From Clonostachys chloroleuca (Eukaryota > Ascomycota > Sordariomycetes > Hypocreales > Bionectriaceae), in the NCBI GenBank assembly GCA_037952775.1, contig JBANAY010000001.1:1178001-1242000 (forward strand): a DNA stretch of 64,000 nt. Direction: 5' to 3'. The position numbers and the translations under genes were made by a program. The first letter of the stretch is position 1. Each line of letters begins with the position of its first letter. The notes below the pieces were generated by a model, which saw only the letters and a list, made by a program, of their open reading frames with translations, was not told where the DNA came from and ran no database searches. Below are positions 1 through 10,639 of the stretch, in pieces.

Positions 1-3000
1 TCACTGGTCTGCACTCTCGGTGTCTGTCTTCCTCCCGTTCTTCCTACATGCGGAAATGGTGCCAAGTGCAAGAGCCCTCTGGTCTGCAAGCAAGACAAGT
101 GTGTACCCGACTTCGTCCTATCTTGTGCCGACTCCCGTGAATGCAAGACTGGGTCAAGCTGCTTGGGCGGGCTATGTCTTCCCGACCTCGTCGATTCTTG
201 CCGCGAAACGGCGGATTGCCAAATGCCTCTTGTCTGCAACCTGGGCGTCTGCCTGCCGCAAGGCCTTGGACAATGTAGCACTAGCATCGACTGCGTCGAC
301 AACCTTGTGTGCAAGTCGGGAACATGCCTACCAAGTACACTTCCTGTTTGCCAAGATTCAGCTGGCTGCGCTCAGACGGAGACCTGTATCGCTGGCATCT
401 GCATTCCCAATACTCCTGGAACCTGCAAGACCAAGGCCGACTGTATCGGTTCTCTCACCTGCACTCTTGGTTTGTGTCTTCCTGAGATCCTCCCCACTTG
501 CCAGGCTGATAATCAATGCTCTGGCTCACTTGTCTGTAGACAGGGCACTTGCGTTCCCGATTCCCTTGCCCTTTGCAACGTTAGCACTGACTGCAAGGGT
601 CCTGGACTCAACTGTCTTGGAGGCATCTGTGTCCCTCAGACTATCAACAAGTGCCTATCTGACGGCGACTGTGGTAGCGATTCGCTCAAGTGCAGCCTTG
701 GCCTCTGCCTGCCCCCTGTGCTCCCTCCATGCACGCAGGACAGCCAATGCAGGGATCCTTTGAAGTGCAGGCTCGGACTCTGCGTTCCTCCCGCGATTCC
801 CGTTTGCAATGTCAAAGCAGACTGCGGCACCAGCGACAGTTGTGTAGGTGGAGTCTGTGTCCCTGACCTGGTTAGTAGCTGCACCCAAGACTCGGAGTGT
901 CCCAATTCCCTCTCGTGTACACTTGGATTCTGTCTTCCTGAGATTCTCCCCAACTGTGACAGCAATGACAAGTGCAACGGCTCTTTGGTCTGTAAACTGG
1001 GCACCTGCGTGCCGCCTGGTCTGCCTCTCTGCAAGACTGCTACCGACTGCGATGCAGACCAGAGTTGTTCTGGAGGGCTCTGTTTCCCTACCGCAGCGAA
1101 GCAATGTCAAGCGTCCCTCGACTGCGAATCAGGTCTTGTCTGCAAGGCCGGCTTCTGTCTGCCGAATAACACTCCTATTTGCAGCGGTAATGACCTATGC
1201 GCGAGCTCCCTTGTCTGCAGATTAGGTTTCTGTGTCCCAGACATCTTCCCTATCTGCTCCACAAAGGCGGACTGTGGCCCTGGAAAGACTTGCAATAACG
1301 GCGTGTGCATCCCAGAAGCCCTGCCAACTTGTCGGGCTTCGAGTGACTGCGCAAGCCCACTGGTTTGTACTCTTGGCTTCTGCCTCCCACCAGTTATCGA
1401 CGACTGCAAGAACGGACAATCTTGTGGAAGCGGATATGCCTGCTCACCCGCAGGCTTCTGTTTCCCCGAGACGCTCGCCACTTGCGCCAAGGTCACTGAC
1501 TGTGGCCCCAATCTCACATGTAGTTCCGGTGGACTTTGTGTGCCGAATCTTCTGCCGCAGTGCGATGTTGCTGGTGGACTTACTTGTGAGGCCCCTCTTC
1601 AATGCACGGCTGGGCTTTGCCTTCCGCGATTCTCCAACTCTTGCAATACCAACATCGATTGCGGTCCTGGTCTTGCCTGTGGCAGTCTCGGTCTTTGCGT
1701 ATCCGTGAGCATCAACACCTGTACTCAGCCTGGTGATTGTGGTGCCGGCCTGACCTGCGGCCCATTGGGTCTATGTGTGCCCGACTTGGTGCCTACTTGC
1801 AGTGCGAATAAGCCATGTCTCCCTGGCTACGCTTGTAGTATTGCTGGAGTCTGCGTCCCATCAGGTCTACCAGCCTGCGATGCTAACCAGGCCTGCGCTT
1901 CTGGACTGGTTTGCAGTCTCGCTGGTCTGTGCCTCCCATCACTGCTTGATACATGCTCGAAGAATACAGATTGCGGCCCCAGATTCTCCTGCAACCCGTC
2001 TGGTTTCTGCGTGCCAAACCTGTTGCCAACAGCATGCACCGCGCAGACAGACTGCGGCACTGGCTATACATGCGGAGCCCTGGGCTTCTGTGTACCCAAT
2101 AACACTCCCCAGTACTGCCTGACATCTCTTGAATGTCCTCCTAAATCCATTTGCGGCTCGGGCAGCATCTGTGTTCCTGACAGCTCAACCTGCACCAAAA
2201 ATGACGATTGCTCAGCAAACCAAATCTGTTCGGCGTTTGGAGTCTGCGCCCCCAAGCTAATCAACACTTGCGGACCCAGTGAACCTTGCTCTTCCGGATT
2301 TTACTGCGGACCTGCTGGTATCTGTGTCTCGAACAACGATCCTGTCAGCTGCGGGAGCGAGTCTCGTTGCCCCAGCGGCTTCATTTGTGGAATATCAGGC
2401 ATCTGTACTCCCTCCACTGTTCAAACATGCACGGGAGCCAACGAGTGCCCTACCGGAAAGACTTGCAATGCTCTTGGCTTCTGCAGTACTGATTCCCCGA
2501 ATGGCCAATGCACAAAGAGTTCTGACTGCCAACCTGGATTCGGGTGCGGATTCGGGGGAGAATGTGTGCCCTCGATTTTGGGCCCTTGCCTCAGCTCAAC
2601 TGATTGCCAGACCGACTCTACCTGCGGACCACTTGGCTTCTGCACCGCGAATCTCGCCAAATGTTCCGCGTCCCAAGCCTGCGATGCTGGTTTCAGCTGC
2701 GGACCAACTGAGATCTGTGTCCCAGACATTCTGCCTACCTGCGAGTCTACAAGCAACTGCGCACCAAACTTTGTGTGTGGCCTCGCTGGCATCTGTATCC
2801 CCAAGGTCGTCGAAAAGTGCGACGAAAGCACGCAGTGCCAGCCAGGATACATTTGCAGCAGCGGCGGTAGCTGTATCGTGAATATCCCTGGTCTATGCAC
2901 CACCAAGGCCCAGTGTAGCCCTGGTTACATCTGTGGACCTGACAGCCAATGCACTCCCAATCTTTCCGGAGCCTGCGAGGCTACAGACGACTGTCTCCTA

Positions 3001-6000
3001 GGATTCGTCTGCGGCGATTCTGGTCGTTGCGTGGCACAGCTTCCTGGCCGATGCAAGTCCGACACCGAGTGCACTGGCGGATTGTTCTGCAGCGCAGCAG
3101 GCACTTGCATTCCCAAGCTCACAGGATCCTGCTCTTCCAATACAGACTGCGATACCGACCTCATTTGTGGCTCTACCGGCCTGTGTGTGCCCAAGATCCT
3201 CCCCATTTGCGCTACAACCACCGACTGCGGCCCAGGACTTCTCTGCGGCGTTGCTGGGCTCTGCGTTCCCCAGATTGGGGTTACTTGTAGCTCTTCCAAC
3301 CCCTGCGGCGCTGGATTCCTCTGCGGTATTGGAGGTATCTGTGTTCCTGACATTCCCGGAGCATGCACATCAAACAGCAACTGCCAGAACGACTACACCT
3401 GTGGGGTACTTGGTCTTTGCATCCCGCCCGGACTCGACACATGCACAACATCGACAGAGTGTGGCACCGGACGCATCTGTGGCATCGCTGGAATCTGTGT
3501 TACCAAGGCTCCTGGGGCCTGCGGTTCGACAAATGACTGTGGAAGTGGTCTTCTTTGTGGCATCGGTGGCTTCTGTATTCCCCAACTGAGCCCTACATGC
3601 GGTTCGGCCAGTGAGTGCAAGCCAGGCGAAATATGCTCATCCTCGGGGCTCTGCATCCGCGATATCCTTGGCAAGTGCACTTCCAACAACGACTGTCTGC
3701 GAGGATTCTCGTGTGGAGGCAGCGGCTTCTGCGTTCCCGATATCCTGGGCACTTGCTCCAGCTCCCAGCCATGCGCTTCGGGATTCATTTGCTCCAGGGC
3801 AGGCCTCTGTGTACCAGACAACCTGGGTCTCTGTACAGACAGCAAGGACTGTGATGGTGGATATGAGTGCACATCCGCGGGAATATGTCTACCGGGCACT
3901 GCGGGCTTGTGCAGCTCGAAGAATGACTGCTCGCCTGGTCTTGCCTGCGGCCCTGCTGGTATCTGCTTGCCAGACCTCAGCCTCCAATGCAGGTCTAACA
4001 GCCAATGCCTTCCTGGCTTCCGCTGTGGTCCTTCTGGAGTCTGCATCGTCGACCTCCAGCTCCCTTGCCAGACAAACAGTAACTGTCCCCTAGGCGGATT
4101 CATCTGTGGCAGCCTGGGCTTCTGCCTGCCGGACCCCAAACTTGCTTGCACAACGAATAGCGAATGTGGGCAAGGAAAGTTCTGCAACCTCGCCGGGATC
4201 TGTACCGCCAAGCTCGGCCTCGACTGCAAATCCAATGATCAGTGCATTGATGGCTTCGAGTGCAGTGATCGCGGTCTCTGTATTCCCGCTACCAGCATCC
4301 AGTGCGCTACATCAGCTGAGTGTGATCGCGGGTACATTTGCAACGATTTCAACATCTGCAGTCTTTCTCTTGACCTCATCTGCAAGACCAACGCGGACTG
4401 CAACGCCGGATTTGCATGCGGCCTGGCCGGCATCTGCACACCTGATGTCAGTGTGACCAAGTGCTCTGCAGCCAACGAGTGCCAGCGTGGATTCATCTGC
4501 CGTCTTTCTGGAATATGCACACCGGACCTCAACTTTGCGTGCTCAAATAACCAGGATTGTCAGAACGGGTTCACCTGTGGGCTCGGAGGTCTCTGCGTCC
4601 CAGGAGCCGGCCTCGTCTGTACACAGAAGAGTGATTGCGCCCAGGGCTTCCTCTGCAGCCAAGCTGGCCTTTGCGCTCCGGATCTCAGTGTCAAATGTGC
4701 TTCCAACGATAACTGCCTCGGCAACTACATCTGCGGTGACGGTGGCAACTGCGTTCCCGACCTCAACCTCTTCTGCTCTAAGAATGCCGACTGCGGGCCT
4801 GGTTCGATCTGCGGCTTCGGCGGACTCTGCATTCCCAACCTTGGATTGGGCTGTGGAAGCAACGGTGATTGCCAGCCAGGATTCGCCTGTGGCCCTCTGA
4901 ACGTCTGCGCGCCGACCTTGAACTTCTCTTGCACCGGCGACAGCAACTGCCAGCAGGGATACGTCTGTGGCGACTTGGGTGTCTGCATCATTGACCCCAA
5001 GCTCAAATGCAGCGCCTCCTCAGACTGTCGCCGCGGCTTCGTCTGCAATGGTCTCGGAATCTGTACCCCCGAGGTTGGTCTTGCCTGCAAGGCCAACAGC
5101 GAGTGTCTTCCCGGCTTCGTCTGTGGCAGCGGCGGCACCTGCCAGCTCGGATGTGCCAGCAGCACGGATTGCGACGAAGGCAAGGTCTGCAACATCGCAG
5201 GGCTGTGCCTTGAGGTGAGCTTGGGCGTCTGTTTGTCGGTTAATTCCTGCCCTGAAGGCTACATCTGCAGTTTGGGTGGCCAATGTGTCCCCCGTTTGAT
5301 CCCGCAGTGCACGAGCGACAACGACTGCCTCGGCGGTCTTATTTGCAGTGGAAGCATCGGCAGTTGCGTGCAGAGTATCTTCCCAACTTGCAAGGGTGGC
5401 CAGACATGCCCTACTGGATATGCCTGCCAGGGAACTGGTATCTGTGTCCCTGATCTCATCTCAAGCTGCAGTTCCAGCACACAATGCGGAGCTGGATTCA
5501 CATGCAACAACAACGGAATCTGCATCCCATCGCTCGGGCAAGGATGCAAGGCCAACGGCGACTGTGGCAACGGGCTCGTCTGCGGCATCGGCGGTCTCTG
5601 CGTTGTCAAGACAGACATCACCTGCAGCCCAGCCAACCCTTGCGCAGCTGGTTTCTCGTGCAGCGATGCCGGCCTCTGTCTGCCCAATCTCACGTGCGAC
5701 AAGGACAGTGACTGCTTCAGCGGCTTCTTCTGTCCGGAGAACGGCTTCTGCACTCCCGATCTTGGCTCTTGCTCTTCCGCCAATGCTTGTCCTCAAGGCT
5801 TTGTCTGCACCTCATCAGGCAGGTGTGAGTTTGACCTTGGCCTGCGATGCGAGACAGACGACAACTGCGCCTCGGGATATACTTGCAGCGACGCCAACAT
5901 TTGCGTCCCGTCGGGTCTGAAGTGTACAGCGACGGCCCAGTGCAAGCCTGGATCCGTGTGCAACAACCTCGGTATCTGCACCCCGGATCTCGGATTCTTC

Positions 6001-9000
6001 TGCAAGGCTGCGTCGGACTGCAACACGAACTATATCTGCAACCCGGCTGGCGTCTGTGTACTTGATCTCACGCTCAAGTGCTCGAGCAACAACGACTGTG
6101 CACCTGGATTTTCATGTGGCAGCGACGATGTCTGCGCTCTGGATCTTGGTTTAACGTGTGGAACGAACGGTGACTGTGGTCAAGGATTTATATGTAGCGA
6201 ACTTGGTATCTGTATCATTGATGTCAATCTGAAGTGTGAAGGGAATGGCGACTGCGGTGCTGGATTTATTTGCAGTGGTCTTGGTCTCTGCATCCCCGGT
6301 GGTCAGGGGTGCAGTGTCAACTCAGAATGTAAGGGAGGGTTCATCTGCAGCTCCGTTGGAGTCTGCGTCGCCGGCGGCATCCTCTGCGATGTCTCCAACA
6401 AGTGCCAGACCGGCTTCTCCTGCAGCTCGGCCGGGCTCTGCCTACCAAACGCCCTGAGCTGCACGACGTCGGACCAGTGTGAAGACCCCTTCACCTGCAA
6501 CGCGCTTGGTCTCTGCGTGCCTGGAGGCGTCAAGTGCAGGGGGTCGAGTGATTGCAACACTGGCTTCGAGTGTACGTCTGGTGGTGTTTGTGTGCTAGGA
6601 AACTTTGTGTGCAAGCAGGGAAGCGACTGTGCACCCAACTACAGCTGCTCCGTGGCCGGCATCTGTGTGCCCAACATCGGGGCATCCTGCAAGAATGACG
6701 GAGAGTGCAGCCTGCAAAACTATTTCTGCAGCTCCGCGGGCATCTGTTTGCCCAAATCAGGTTCAGGTTGCCAGGCCAAGTCTGATTGTCTGCCCGGTCT
6801 CGTGTGCGGCGACCTGGGCGTGTGTGTTCCGGATATCAACATCGGCTGCAGCGCCAAGACAGACTGCGGCACCGGATTCACATGCAACAACTTGGGCATC
6901 TGCGTCATCGATCTGGGCCTGAGCTGTAAGAGAGATTCTGACTGCCAGAATGGCAATGTCTGCAGCATTCTGGGTGCCTGTGTCCCCAGCACGCTGCCGG
7001 AGTGCAATGCCTCCAACCCATGCCGACAAGGCTACACCTGTAACGAGGCCGGTATCTGCATCCGCGATCTCCTCAGCACCTGTACCGACAGCTCAAGCTG
7101 TACTCTGGGCTTCAGCTGTGATCCACAGGTGAAGAAGTGTCTACCAGACCTGGTTCCTACGTGCTCGACGACAAAGGCGTGTCCAATAGGCTACAGATGC
7201 ACCGATCCAACCGTCGGTCTTTGTGTCCCCGAGGTCGCCGTATCCTGCAAGGCAGATTCCGCCTGTCCGACCGGGCTCAAATGCCTTGACAGTGGCTTCT
7301 GCGTCCTCGATGTCTTCCCCAGCATTTGTCAAACCGCCTCCAACTGTAAGACTGGTGAGCTTTGCAACGGCGGCTTCTGCCAAGCTGCTCCCCAAGCGAC
7401 ATGCTCAGCTAGTAGCGACTGCACTCTGAATGCTGGTGTCTGTGCTTTGGGTCTCTGCGTCTGTGTCAACGGACTTTGTGTCACCGATCCGTCTGTCAAG
7501 GCCTGCAACACGGCGTCGGACTGCCCGGCAAACAACCTTTGCCAGAGCGGCGCCTGTATCCCACGAACAACATGTTCTGCCTCGGCCAACTGCATTGCCA
7601 ATATCAATCTCTGCACTCTCGGCACTCTGTGTCTCTGCGTCAATGGCCTGTGCCTTCTGGGTGGTGAGCCCTCCATCACCTGCAATGTCAACAACCCGAA
7701 CGACTGCGGCAACGATAGAGTCTGTGTCAACGGCATCTGCAACCCCAAAGCCGTTGCCCAGTGCAAGGCCAGCGACGAATGCGTTGGCGACCTCATTTGC
7801 GACCTGGGGCTCTGCATCCCCAACATCCTCCCCAAGTGTCTCCTTGATCTCGACTGCAAGGACAGCACCAAAGTCTGCCAGCTTGGCCAGTGTGTCGCTG
7901 GCTGTTCAAGCCGCTCGGACTGCCCCAGCGGCAATAGCTGCACTCTTGGGCGCTGTGTTCCAGAGATCATCCCTACGTGCGACAACAACGATGCCAACTG
8001 TCCCAGCGGCCAGATCTGCGGCGCCCTCAACACCTGCGTCCCTGGCTGCCATACAAACACTCAGTGCGCCCCTGGAGAGGTCTGCAATACTCTTCTCAAT
8101 GCCTGTCTCCCTGGGACTCTTGCGTGCGGAGCGCTCAATCCCTGCCCAGCTGGCGAGTACTGCTCCAGCGGAACTTGCATCCCACGCTGCAAATCCAACA
8201 CGGATTGCGATCTCGGTCTCATCTGCGGTTCCAGCGGTCTCTGTGGAGCTTGTTCCTCGAACTCACAATGTGCTCCCGGGCAGGTATGCCAGGATGGAGG
8301 ATGCCGGGCCTGCTCAGCCAGCGGCGAGTGTGCCATCGGCGAGGTCTGCAGCAACGGCTCTTGCGGCGCCTGCTCGGCCACTGCTCCATGCTCTGGCGGC
8401 AAAGTCTGTGTAAATGGCTCCTGCAGCTCATGTTCTTCCACCTCTCAGTGCCCGGCTGGCCAAGTCTGCTCGGTCCTGGGCGCCTGTGGCCCTTGTTCTA
8501 CGGACGGGCAGTGCCCAGGTGGTCAGATTTGCCAGAACCAACAGTGCACGGGATGTACGAGCAACTCCCAGTGCTCTGGCGCGAGAGCTTGCATCAACGG
8601 ATCCTGCTCCTCGTGCCGCGACTTCTCGGACTGCAACACGGGTCAGATTTGCGCCGCCGGTCTCTGTATAGCCTGCGTCGTGTCCCTCGACTGTCCAAAC
8701 GGCCAGATCTGCTCTGGTCTCCCGGGAGCTTGTGGTGCCTGCTCCAACACATCACAGTGCCCCAGTGGCAAGGTTTGCCAGAATGGAGCGTGTGTAGGCT
8801 GCTCCGATAGTTCTCAGTGTTCCGGCGGGCTCGTCTGCTCGGGAGGGCTGTGCGGGACATGCAATAATAGCTCTCAGTGCAGTGACGGACAAGTCTGCGG
8901 CCCTCTTTCGGTGTGTACCGGATGTACTTTGTCTTCTCAGTGCTCGAATGGCCAAGTATGCCGGGGTGGGAAGTGTACCACTTGTCAAAACAACTCTGAC

Positions 9001-10308
9001 TGCTCCGGGGGCAAGATCTGCTCCTCAAGTGGCCTCTGCACCGCTTGCTCTTCAAACAGCGAGTGCGGTAGTACGCAGGCCTGTAACAACGGCGTTTGCG
9101 GTGCTTGCACCTCGAACAGTAACTGCAACCCTGGCCAGGTATGCTCGCTTCTCGGTGCCTGTGGCCGATGCCAGAACAACGGGCAGTGCGACTCCGGCCA
9201 GGTTTGTGACAATGGATCGTGTACTACATGCTCAAGGACCTCGCAATGCGCGACTGGCGAGGCATGTGTCAACGGCAAGTGTGCCTCTTGCACCGACAGC
9301 AACCAGTGCAACACCGGGCAGATCTGTGCCCTCGGCCAATGCTCCTTCTGTACACTCAACAACCAGTGCCCTACGGGACAAGTCTGCCAAGATGGCAAAT
9401 GTGGCGACTGCAGTGCCAGTTCACAATGCTCCAACGGCCAGGTCTGCAAGGGCGGAACGTGTACAGCTTGCAGCGGCACCACGGACTGTTCCAACGGTCA
9501 AGTCTGCCGTAACAACATCTGCACGACGTGTACTAGCCGAGACCAGTGTCTCAACGGCCAGATCTGCAACCTGCTCACCAGCACATGCGGTGCCTGCTCC
9601 CTCAACAGCGATTGTGCAACCGGCCAAGTCTGCTTGGACGGAGCCTGCGGCCAATGTTCTCGAAACTCTCAGTGCGCTTCAGGTCAAGCCTGTGTATCAG
9701 GCGTGTGCAAAGCATGCACATCCTCCGATCAGTGCGATTCCAACTACTGCTCGAACGGCAGATGCACAGCCTGTCTCACCAACAGCAACTGCGCAACCGG
9801 CGAGGCATGCATCAACAACAAATGCGGCCAGTGTTCATCAAACGGCGACTGCGCGAGCGGCCAAGCATGTGTCAACGGCAAATGCGGCTCCTGCGCGAAC
9901 AAGTCCCAGTGCGGCTCCAGCCAGGCCTGCGTCAACAACTCGTGTGGTGTCTGCACGAGAGCCAGCCAATGCGATCCAGGGCAAGGATGCAACATCTTTG
10001 GTTCCTGCGGAGCTTGTGTACTCAATTCAGATTGCGGTCCCAGTCAGACATGCCGGACGGCGACTGGAATCTGCTACAACAACTGCAGTGCGAATACGGA
10101 CTGTCTCGCCGGCCAGTCCTGCCAGTCTGGCGTCTGCGGGCCGAGCTGTACGGCCGACTCGCAGTGCGCGAGCAACCAGGTCTGCAACACAAGCAACGGG
10201 CAGTGCGTTGCGAGACAGTGTAGCAATAACGCTGGTTGCTCACTTGGTGTTAACCTTTGTTTAATCGCTCGCCTTTGCGTGTGTCTTAATGGATTATGTG
10301 TTGCTTAA
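1..10308 (+). CDS. giant cysteine-repeat protein, 5' end outside window
   Basis: The frame is open from base 1 to a TAA at 10306-10308, giving about 3,435 visible residues without an intron; the start lies off the left edge. The protein is an unbroken array of units with a C-x5-C-x5-C-x4/5-C core. Up to about base 8236 units are about 25-27 residues, with a 7-8 residue hydrophobic linker often beginning VPD or IPN. After that the same core repeats every 20-21 residues with only a 2-residue linker. A few units with a CVCxNGLC ending occur near 7,440, 7,640 and at the very C-terminus. I count roughly 130 units, so over 500 cysteines, presumably disulphide-bonded and extracellular. There is no C-terminal membrane segment or GPI-like tail. 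The fold resembles small EGF/Dickkopf-type cysteine knots only loosely; function unknown. A secreted wall or adhesion role is inference. Confidence 0.85.
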   Translation, partial: SLVCTLGVCLPPVLPTCGNGAKCKSPLVCKQDKCVPDFVLSCADSRECKTGSSCLGGLCLPDLVDSCRETADCQMPLVCNLGVCLPQGLGQCSTSIDCVDNLVCKSGTCLPSTLPVCQDSAGCAQTETCIAGICIPNTPGTCKTKADCIGSLTCTLGLCLPEILPTCQADNQCSGSLVCRQGTCVPDSLALCNVSTDCKGPGLNCLGGICVPQTINKCLSDGDCGSDSLKCSLGLCLPPVLPPCTQDSQCRDPLKCRLGLCVPPAIPVCNVKADCGTSDSCVGGVCVPDLVSSCTQDSECPNSLSCTLGFCLPEILPNCDSNDKCNGSLVCKLGTCVPPGLPLCKTATDCDADQSCSGGLCFPTAAKQCQASLDCESGLVCKAGFCLPNNTPICSGNDLCASSLVCRLGFCVPDIFPICSTKADCGPGKTCNNGVCIPEALPTCRASSDCASPLVCTLGFCLPPVIDDCKNGQSCGSGYACSPAGFCFPETLATCAKVTDCGPNLTCSSGGLCVPNLLPQCDVAGGLTCEAPLQCTAGLCLPRFSNSCNTNIDCGPGLACGSLGLCVSVSINTCTQPGDCGAGLTCGPLGLCVPDLVPTCSANKPCLPGYACSIAGVCVPSGLPACDANQACASGLVCSLAGLCLPSLLDTCSKNTDCGPRFSCNPSGFCVPNLLPTACTAQTDCGTGYTCGALGFCVPNNTPQYCLTSLECPPKSICGSGSICVPDSSTCTKNDDCSANQICSAFGVCAPKLINTCGPSEPCSSGFYCGPAGICVSNNDPVSCGSESRCPSGFICGISGICTPSTVQTCTGANECPTGKTCNALGFCSTDSPNGQCTKSSDCQPGFGCGFGGECVPSILGPCLSSTDCQTDSTCGPLGFCTANLAKCSASQACDAGFSCGPTEICVPDILPTCESTSNCAPNFVCGLAGICIPKVVEKCDESTQCQPGYICSSGGSCIVNIPGLCTTKAQCSPGYICGPDSQCTPNLSGACEATDDCLLGFVCGDSGRCVAQLPGRCKSDTECTGGLFCSAAGTCIPKLTGSCSSNTDCDTDLICGSTGLCVPKILPICATTTDCGPGLLCGVAGLCVPQIGVTCSSSNPCGAGFLCGIGGICVPDIPGACTSNSNCQNDYTCGVLGLCIPPGLDTCTTSTECGTGRICGIAGICVTKAPGACGSTNDCGSGLLCGIGGFCIPQLSPTCGSASECKPGEICSSSGLCIRDILGKCTSNNDCLRGFSCGGSGFCVPDILGTCSSSQPCASGFICSRAGLCVPDNLGLCTDSKDCDGGYECTSAGICLPGTAGLCSSKNDCSPGLACGPAGICLPDLSLQCRSNSQCLPGFRCGPSGVCIVDLQLPCQTNSNCPLGGFICGSLGFCLPDPKLACTTNSECGQGKFCNLAGICTAKLGLDCKSNDQCIDGFECSDRGLCIPATSIQCATSAECDRGYICNDFNICSLSLDLICKTNADCNAGFACGLAGICTPDVSVTKCSAANECQRGFICRLSGICTPDLNFACSNNQDCQNGFTCGLGGLCVPGAGLVCTQKSDCAQGFLCSQAGLCAPDLSVKCASNDNCLGNYICGDGGNCVPDLNLFCSKNADCGPGSICGFGGLCIPNLGLGCGSNGDCQPGFACGPLNVCAPTLNFSCTGDSNCQQGYVCGDLGVCIIDPKLKCSASSDCRRGFVCNGLGICTPEVGLACKANSECLPGFVCGSGGTCQLGCASSTDCDEGKVCNIAGLCLEVSLGVCLSVNSCPEGYICSLGGQCVPRLIPQCTSDNDCLGGLICSGSIGSCVQSIFPTCKGGQTCPTGYACQGTGICVPDLISSCSSSTQCGAGFTCNNNGICIPSLGQGCKANGDCGNGLVCGIGGLCVVKTDITCSPANPCAAGFSCSDAGLCLPNLTCDKDSDCFSGFFCPENGFCTPDLGSCSSANACPQGFVCTSSGRCEFDLGLRCETDDNCASGYTCSDANICVPSGLKCTATAQCKPGSVCNNLGICTPDLGFFCKAASDCNTNYICNPAGVCVLDLTLKCSSNNDCAPGFSCGSDDVCALDLGLTCGTNGDCGQGFICSELGICIIDVNLKCEGNGDCGAGFICSGLGLCIPGGQGCSVNSECKGGFICSSVGVCVAGGILCDVSNKCQTGFSCSSAGLCLPNALSCTTSDQCEDPFTCNALGLCVPGGVKCRGSSDCNTGFECTSGGVCVLGNFVCKQGSDCAPNYSCSVAGICVPNIGASCKNDGECSLQNYFCSSAGICLPKSGSGCQAKSDCLPGLVCGDLGVCVPDINIGCSAKTDCGTGFTCNNLGICVIDLGLSCKRDSDCQNGNVCSILGACVPSTLPECNASNPCRQGYTCNEAGICIRDLLSTCTDSSSCTLGFSCDPQVKKCLPDLVPTCSTTKACPIGYRCTDPTVGLCVPEVAVSCKADSACPTGLKCLDSGFCVLDVFPSICQTASNCKTGELCNGGFCQAAPQATCSASSDCTLNAGVCALGLCVCVNGLCVTDPSVKACNTASDCPANNLCQSGACIPRTTCSASANCIANINLCTLGTLCLCVNGLCLLGGEPSITCNVNNPNDCGNDRVCVNGICNPKAVAQCKASDECVGDLICDLGLCIPNILPKCLLDLDCKDSTKVCQLGQCVAGCSSRSDCPSGNSCTLGRCVPEIIPTCDNNDANCPSGQICGALNTCVPGCHTNTQCAPGEVCNTLLNACLPGTLACGALNPCPAGEYCSSGTCIPRCKSNTDCDLGLICGSSGLCGACSSNSQCAPGQVCQDGGCRACSASGECAIGEVCSNGSCGACSATAPCSGGKVCVNGSCSSCSSTSQCPAGQVCSVLGACGPCSTDGQCPGGQICQNQQCTGCTSNSQCSGARACINGSCSSCRDFSDCNTGQICAAGLCIACVVSLDCPNGQICSGLPGACGACSNTSQCPSGKVCQNGACVGCSDSSQCSGGLVCSGGLCGTCNNSSQCSDGQVCGPLSVCTGCTLSSQCSNGQVCRGGKCTTCQNNSDCSGGKICSSSGLCTACSSNSECGSTQACNNGVCGACTSNSNCNPGQVCSLLGACGRCQNNGQCDSGQVCDNGSCTTCSRTSQCATGEACVNGKCASCTDSNQCNTGQICALGQCSFCTLNNQCPTGQVCQDGKCGDCSASSQCSNGQVCKGGTCTACSGTTDCSNGQVCRNNICTTCTSRDQCLNGQICNLLTSTCGACSLNSDCATGQVCLDGACGQCSRNSQCASGQACVSGVCKACTSSDQCDSNYCSNGRCTACLTNSNCATGEACINNKCGQCSSNGDCASGQACVNGKCGSCANKSQCGSSQACVNNSCGVCTRASQCDPGQGCNIFGSCGACVLNSDCGPSQTCRTATGICYNNCSANTDCLAGQSCQSGVCGPSCTADSQCASNQVCNTSNGQCVARQCSNNAGCSLGVNLCLIARLCVCLNGLCVA

Positions 10309-10639
10309 CGAATACGAGGCGTTTGGTGGATTTTCTTTGTTTTAACTCTCGAATTATCGAATTATGGGAAAATATGAGGAGTTTCATATATATTTTTTTT
10401 CTATCTCTGTAATTTCTAAGGATTCTTATTTGGTTTTTGTCTGGTCTAGCAACAAAAAAACGATTTGCTATGAAGTTGAGTTGGTCATGGAATTATTCGG
10501 AGTTATATACCACTTCAAGGTTTCGCTTTTAGGCGCTTGATACCCAATCTAGAAGAATATGAATTTTTTTGCATCTCAAAGATCTAATTGCTATGACCTG
10601 TGACTACCATGATGAGGGCCAAATTCATAAGAATCGTTA
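10309..10639. other. 3' spacer, no gene seen
   Basis: AT-rich sequence between two convergent genes, with T-rich runs near 10394. It presumably holds the 3' ends of both transcripts. I see no coding or RNA signal. Confidence 0.5.

Noticed and set aside
20..10264. Many long frames on both strands inside the cysteine-repeat gene
   Set aside because: They are shadows of a repetitive coding sequence; only frame 1 keeps the C-x5-C-x5-C pattern throughout.
1..10308. Regular short repeats resembling a CRISPR-like array
   Set aside because: The repeats are protein-level, diverged at DNA level and continuous in one reading frame; this is a eukaryotic genome.
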